In this document: positions 60,824 through 64,000 of the stretch, piece by piece
How the letters are laid out: every line of letters starts with the position of its first letter
Position numbering within the stretch: the stretch's first letter is position 1
Notes under the pieces: model-generated
Seen by the model: the letters and a program-made list of their open reading frames with translations, nothing else
Told to the model about the DNA's origin: nothing
The model's database searches: none
Made by a program: the position numbers and the translations under genes
From: PALSA-1335 sp965231025
GTDB taxonomy: Bacteria; Patescibacteriota; Gracilibacteria; UBA1369
DNA: 64,000 bases
Assembly: GCA_965231025.1 (NCBI GenBank)
Contig: OZ246407.1
Coordinates: 434,001 to 498,000 of the forward strand
Direction of reading: 5' to 3'

Positions 60824-61408
60824 ATGGAAAAATTTTCTCAGAGAATGAACAAGCCCCATTTTTGGTTTTACGTGGCCGGAACCATCATCGTTGTGGTGGC
60901 CATCCTCTTCCTCAAACCATGGCAACAGTCGACGCAAACACTTATATCTTCACCCGCAACACCTATGGAAATCATCAGCGGCGCCTTTGAAAACAACACG
61001 GCGATTCCATCCCAATACACCTGTGACGGCAAAGACATGAGCCCGCCGCTGCGGATTCAGGACGCCCCGGCAAACGCCAAATCGCTCGCACTGATGGTGC
61101 ACGACCCTGATGCTCCCCGGCAGGGCGGCTGGACCCACTGGGTTGTGTGGAATATCGATCCCGCGACAAAAGAAATCGCCGAAAATACCGTCCCCGCCGG
61201 GGCGGTACAGGGCCGTACGGATTCCGGAACCAATAAATGGGGCGGTCCGTGCCCTCCTTCCGGAACCCATCACTACCAGTTCATGCTGTACGCGCTGGAC
61301 ACGATGCTCGATCTCCCTGACACCACAACGAAGTCAGATCTGGAAAAAGCCATGGCAGGGCACATTATGGAACAGAGCACCCTGGTCGGAACATATGCCC
61401 GCCGGTAG
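60824..61408 (+). CDS. YbhB/YbcL-type PEBP family protein, membrane-anchored
   Basis: A 194-residue protein with an N-terminal span (F-W-F-Y-V-A-G-T-I-I-V-V-V-A-I-L-F-L) and a PEBP/Raf-kinase-inhibitor-like domain. Family blocks: I-P-S-Q-Y-T-C-D-G-K-D-M-S-P-P-L, V-H-D-P-D-A-P, T-H-W-V-V-W-N-I and G-P-C-P-P-S-G-T-H-H-Y. These form the ligand pocket. Bacterial roles are uncertain. The frame extends to 60803, but the promoter lies there; Met8 of the longer frame is the start used. Confidence 0.9.
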   Translation: MEKFSQRMNKPHFWFYVAGTIIVVVAILFLKPWQQSTQTLISSPATPMEIISGAFENNTAIPSQYTCDGKDMSPPLRIQDAPANAKSLALMVHDPDAPRQGGWTHWVVWNIDPATKEIAENTVPAGAVQGRTDSGTNKWGGPCPPSGTHHYQFMLYALDTMLDLPDTTTKSDLEKAMAGHIMEQSTLVGTYARR

Positions 61409-61470
61409 GAAATGTAATACTTTTCGTTACTGCCGGTTTACACTCACCTAACCGTTAATCACTCTCCCCC

Positions 61471-62124
61471 ATGAAAAAACTGATGATCCCATCGTTTGCC
61501 GTACTGCTTCTTCTTGCGGCCTGTCAGGCGCAAACCCTCCCGGTTGCCCAGACACCGCCCGCAGCCCTCGAGCCTCAACAACCCCAGCCCCAGGTGACAC
61601 AGCAAACCCAACCATTGCAGGAAACTCCAGCCCCGGCGCCATCCGTAGCACGGGTGATCCAACCCACCGGCAATTTCCATTATGACGAAACGGTTTCGGA
61701 TTATATCGGTACCCTGTACCTTCAGGGATCGGTAAAAATTGTTGAGATGTCCGAAGGGTTCTGCGAAGAAAACTGCAAGAAATTCAAATATGCGTTTCTG
61801 AATTACGATTCGGGATTCGACGCGGAAAATGCAGATCTCAAAAAGTTCATGGGGATGAACGAGGGGAACAGCTTTGCCGGAGGAAACGACATCGGGCTTG
61901 GCTGTGTTGAAAATCAGACGATCCGCAGAATGGCTTTCGAGGCTGATCAAATAAAAGAGTTCACCATCGGCCAGACGGAGGCGGGAACCATCCTCGGCTC
62001 ATCGGAAAGCAAACCGGTGGTATTGAAACTCAACAGGCCCGCCGCGGTTCCCGGAATGGGAGCCCCGGACTGTTACACCCATTTCACCGGAATTGAACTC
62101 GTGCAGTTCGCCGACAACGTGTAG
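61471..62124 (+). CDS. Putative lipoprotein, 217 residues
   Basis: Not recognised beyond its sorting signal: M-K-K-L-M-I-P-S-F-A-V-L-L-L-L-A-A-C with a lipobox L-A-A-C (Cys18). A Pro/Gln/Thr-rich linker follows, then a globular domain of about 150 residues with a cysteine group (F-C-E-E-N-C-K-K, G-C-V-E, D-C-Y-T) and an F-x-G-I-E-L-V segment at the end. Probably anchored on the outer face of the membrane. Confidence 0.78.
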   Translation: MKKLMIPSFAVLLLLAACQAQTLPVAQTPPAALEPQQPQPQVTQQTQPLQETPAPAPSVARVIQPTGNFHYDETVSDYIGTLYLQGSVKIVEMSEGFCEENCKKFKYAFLNYDSGFDAENADLKKFMGMNEGNSFAGGNDIGLGCVENQTIRRMAFEADQIKEFTIGQTEAGTILGSSESKPVVLKLNRPAAVPGMGAPDCYTHFTGIELVQFADNV

Positions 62125-62129
62125 CGTCA

Positions 62130-62819
62130 TCATTTCACGCCGATCCACCGCCCCTTTGCGTCAAAGTTGGACGCCGAGGGGCAGATGTTGTTGAGCACGC
62201 ACGCGCCACAATTCGGTTTCTGCGACTTGCAGACCGCGCGCCCGTGGTCGATGAGCCAGTAGGAAATATTGGCCCAGTCTTTTTTTGGAACGATCTTCAT
62301 CAGATCCTTTTCCACTTTGGCGGCGTCCTTTTGGTCGGTGAGTCCGAGCCTCCTCGCGAGTCGCCCCACATGAGTGTCCACCACCACGCCCGCCACAATC
62401 CCATAAGCGTTGTGGAGCACGACGTTGGCGGTTTTCCGGGCGACACCCGGAAGCTCAAGCATTTCATCCATAGTGCGGGGGACTTCACCTTTGTATTTTT
62501 TCACGATCACTTCAGCGGCCCCCTGAATATTCTTCGCTTTATTTCTGTAAAAACCGGTGGAACGGATCAGAGTCTGCAGTTCGGGGAGTTTAGCCCCGGC
62601 AAAATCGTCCGCGGTCGCGTACTTTTTGAACAATGCCGGCGTCACCTTATTCACCCTCACGTCCGTACATTGCGCGGAAAGAATCGTGGACACCAGCATC
62701 TGAATCGGGGTCTTAAAATTGAGCGCGGTCTTGGCGGACGGGTAACTCTTTCTCAAAAGCCGGATCATCTCCGGAAGCTTCTTCCTGTTGGCGGCAATAT
62801 CGATATTCGAAAAGTGCAT
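62130..62819 (-). CDS. nth: Endonuclease III (DNA glycosylase/AP lyase)
   Basis: A 229-residue Nth. It removes oxidised pyrimidines and cuts the abasic site. The helix-hairpin-helix L-P-G-V-A-R-K-T-A-N-V-V contains the catalytic Lys and is followed by V-D-T-H-V with the catalytic Asp. The C-terminal 4Fe-4S loop is C-x6-C-x2-C-x5-C (C-K-S-Q-K-P-N-C-G-A-C-V-L-N-N-I-C), a likely client of the suf operon. ATG 62819 is chosen over the TTG two codons upstream. Confidence 0.96.
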   Translation of the reverse strand: MHFSNIDIAANRKKLPEMIRLLRKSYPSAKTALNFKTPIQMLVSTILSAQCTDVRVNKVTPALFKKYATADDFAGAKLPELQTLIRSTGFYRNKAKNIQGAAEVIVKKYKGEVPRTMDEMLELPGVARKTANVVLHNAYGIVAGVVVDTHVGRLARRLGLTDQKDAAKVEKDLMKIVPKKDWANISYWLIDHGRAVCKSQKPNCGACVLNNICPSASNFDAKGRWIGVK

Positions 62820-62901
62820 GAGCAAAGATTATCACATCCCTACGCCCCTTCCAAAATCCGGCGACCGGCGGTAAGATCAATGCCGAAGTATAAACTTCCC
62901 T

Positions 62902-63594
62902 ATGAAAAACGTCTGGCTTCGCCTCAAAAAATTCTCGTCAACAACCGTCAAAACCCTGGACGGGCTGAAATACAATAAGCGTGCGGTCTACTGGATCATG
63001 GCCATCGATCTCGCCCTTGGGATATCTTCCACCGTCGTGGATTGGCCGTGGCTCATTCGCGTACCACCGAATCTGGTTGCCTTTGCCCCCATTTGCTCGC
63101 TCTATCCGTGGCTGCTTATCGTCTGGTTTGCCCTCTACCTCCGCAAACCAAAAGAGGGTCGCGCGCGAGTTCCCGCGTGGTTCACCTCATTTCTCTTCGT
63201 CGGACTGTTCGGCTACGGCATCCTGGCCTGGATCTACTACCCGTTCTATATGAGCTGGACCGGCATAAACTTTCATGATGTCGCCAGTATTTTCTGGGTC
63301 ACCATGTACGCGGGACAGGCTTTCATTATCGCCTCCGAAATCAAAAAAATCCCCTGGTACCAGTTTGCCCTCATCATGGGATATTTCTACTTCAAAGATG
63401 TCTCCGACCGTTATTTTGGAACATTCCTCGATGTCCTGCTGGACAGCTACCCCGAGTACCTCAAACTCCTTATGTTCGCCAGTGCTCTGTCGCTCCACAG
63501 TATGGCCGCGGGGGTCCTGATTTTCCTGCAGGGTAAAAAAGCGGCTTACGGGGAAGATATTCCGGTGGTTTCCAACCCCGGGCTTTCGGAATAA
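62902..63594 (+). CDS. Hypothetical multi-span membrane protein
   Basis: Not recognised. A 230-residue protein with a basic N-terminus and about six membrane spans rich in Trp, Tyr and Phe. A basic loop (R-K-P-K-E-G-R-A-R) lies after the second span. No conserved catalytic motif is evident. Its last 49 bases overlap the end of the convergent M23 gene. Confidence 0.7.
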   Translation: MKNVWLRLKKFSSTTVKTLDGLKYNKRAVYWIMAIDLALGISSTVVDWPWLIRVPPNLVAFAPICSLYPWLLIVWFALYLRKPKEGRARVPAWFTSFLFVGLFGYGILAWIYYPFYMSWTGINFHDVASIFWVTMYAGQAFIIASEIKKIPWYQFALIMGYFYFKDVSDRYFGTFLDVLLDSYPEYLKLLMFASALSLHSMAAGVLIFLQGKKAAYGEDIPVVSNPGLSE

Positions 63595-64000
63595 CTGAAA
63601 CCGCTGCTTTCAATTCTCCGCAAAAGTTCCTGGCTGCTCGCTGCGGCGCCTTCGTCGTACGAAGTTCGGCTCACCCTGGTTTGATCACCCGTGATTCTGT
63701 CCAGATATTTTCCTGGCAGTGAATCCAGCGGCAGATATGAAAGTGGAAGGTAATCCAGGGGATCAACATGCTTGCCGCCTTTCAACACCTCAAAATGAAG
63801 ATGAGCGCCGGTTGTCATCAGTCCCGCCCCAAGGCTTCCCGGGGTTCCTCCGCTCAGACCGATCGTCTGACCTTCTATGATCTTCTCGCCATTCTTGACC
63901 CTGATTTCGGATACATGGCCAAAAACCGTCATGAATCCTCCGCCGTGGGCCAGAATAATGTAGCTGTAGCCGTAACCGTTGTCACGGACTCGGTACACCA
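63546..64000 (-). CDS. M23 family metallopeptidase, partial (5' end outside window)
   Basis: The visible 150 residues cover the second half of an M23 (LytM-like) domain: Y-I-I-L-A-H-G-G-G-F-M-T-V-F-G-H, V-x-x-G-E-K-I-I-E-G-Q-T-I-G-L-S-G-G-T-P-G and the zinc-binding G-A-H-L-H-F-E-V. It probably cleaves peptidoglycan crosslinks outside the cell. After the domain a Ser-rich tail of about 65 residues extends to the stop. The first zinc ligands lie off the right edge. Confidence 0.9.
   Translation of the reverse strand, partial: VYRVRDNGYGYSYIILAHGGGFMTVFGHVSEIRVKNGEKIIEGQTIGLSGGTPGSLGAGLMTTGAHLHFEVLKGGKHVDPLDYLPLSYLPLDSLPGKYLDRITGDQTRVSRTSYDEGAAASSQELLRRIESSGFSYSESPGLETTGISSP

Overview
The window reads as chromosomal DNA of a Candidate Phyla Radiation (CPR, Patescibacteria) bacterium, most likely near Candidatus Peregrinibacteria. 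The evidence is combined: tandem T4SS-type pilin domains, PKD-rich giant surface proteins, FlgD-like/SLH surface-layer proteins, DUF1361, DUF1385, NYN, GDT1 and SanA-like genes, and many orphan hypotheticals. TGA works as a stop here (for example in the ATGA overlap at 5592-5595 and at 22348-22350), which argues against the recoded Gracilibacteria/Absconditabacteria. Both edges cut genes: a Nudix-like C-terminus at the left and an M23 peptidase at the right. Lineage is inference; no rRNA gene is present to test it.

Layout. 1-7.6 kb: leucyl aminopeptidase, a DUF1361 membrane protein, thioredoxin reductase, a Pro-rich surface protein and a minus-strand operon HAD phosphatase / thermonuclease / NYN. 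7.6-10.9 kb: thyA-folA-ABC exporter. 10.9-12.9 kb: two orphan proteins. 12.9-18.9 kb: a complete Rrf2-sufC-sufB-(asparaginase-like)-sufD-sufS-sufU-DUF59 operon for Fe-S cluster assembly. 19-23.8 kb: orphan proteins, including a HExxH protein, an M15 plus lytic-transglycosylase fusion, and a small GC-rich island with an unusually strong Shine-Dalgarno sequence. 23.7-25.4 kb: acyltransferase, tRNA(CAT), pcm and rpsT. 25.5-29.3 kb: a large FlgD-repeat/SLH protein with a long structured-looking leader. 29.4-38.7 kb: YtxH-like protein, purD, three orphans (one a degenerate PP2C-like protein), purF, folD, tmk and dut. 38.7-44.5 kb: DUF1385 protein and the secE-nusG-rplK-rplA locus, interrupted by three extra genes, one of them an AT-rich HEPN-like gene. 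44.7-56 kb: a large secreted/membrane cluster of multi-pilin-domain proteins, two giant PKD proteins, a 36-residue membrane peptide and a Pro/Gln-rich membrane protein. 56-64 kb: SanA-like and GDT1-like membrane proteins, tRNA-Gln, a second SLH protein, an exported bactofilin-like protein, a PEBP-like protein, a lipoprotein, endonuclease III and a membrane protein.

How it works together. Nucleotide and one-carbon genes (thyA, folA, folD, purF, purD, tmk, dut) are scattered through the window and suggest some de novo nucleotide synthesis, more than many CPR bacteria retain. The SUF operon would supply Fe-S clusters to users such as endonuclease III. The two SLH proteins, the Pro-rich protein and the PKD/pilin cluster point to an elaborate cell envelope. 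Transcription signals are unusually legible: many genes have their own extended -10 box (TGnTATAAT), often very close to the start codon, while Shine-Dalgarno sequences are mostly weak.
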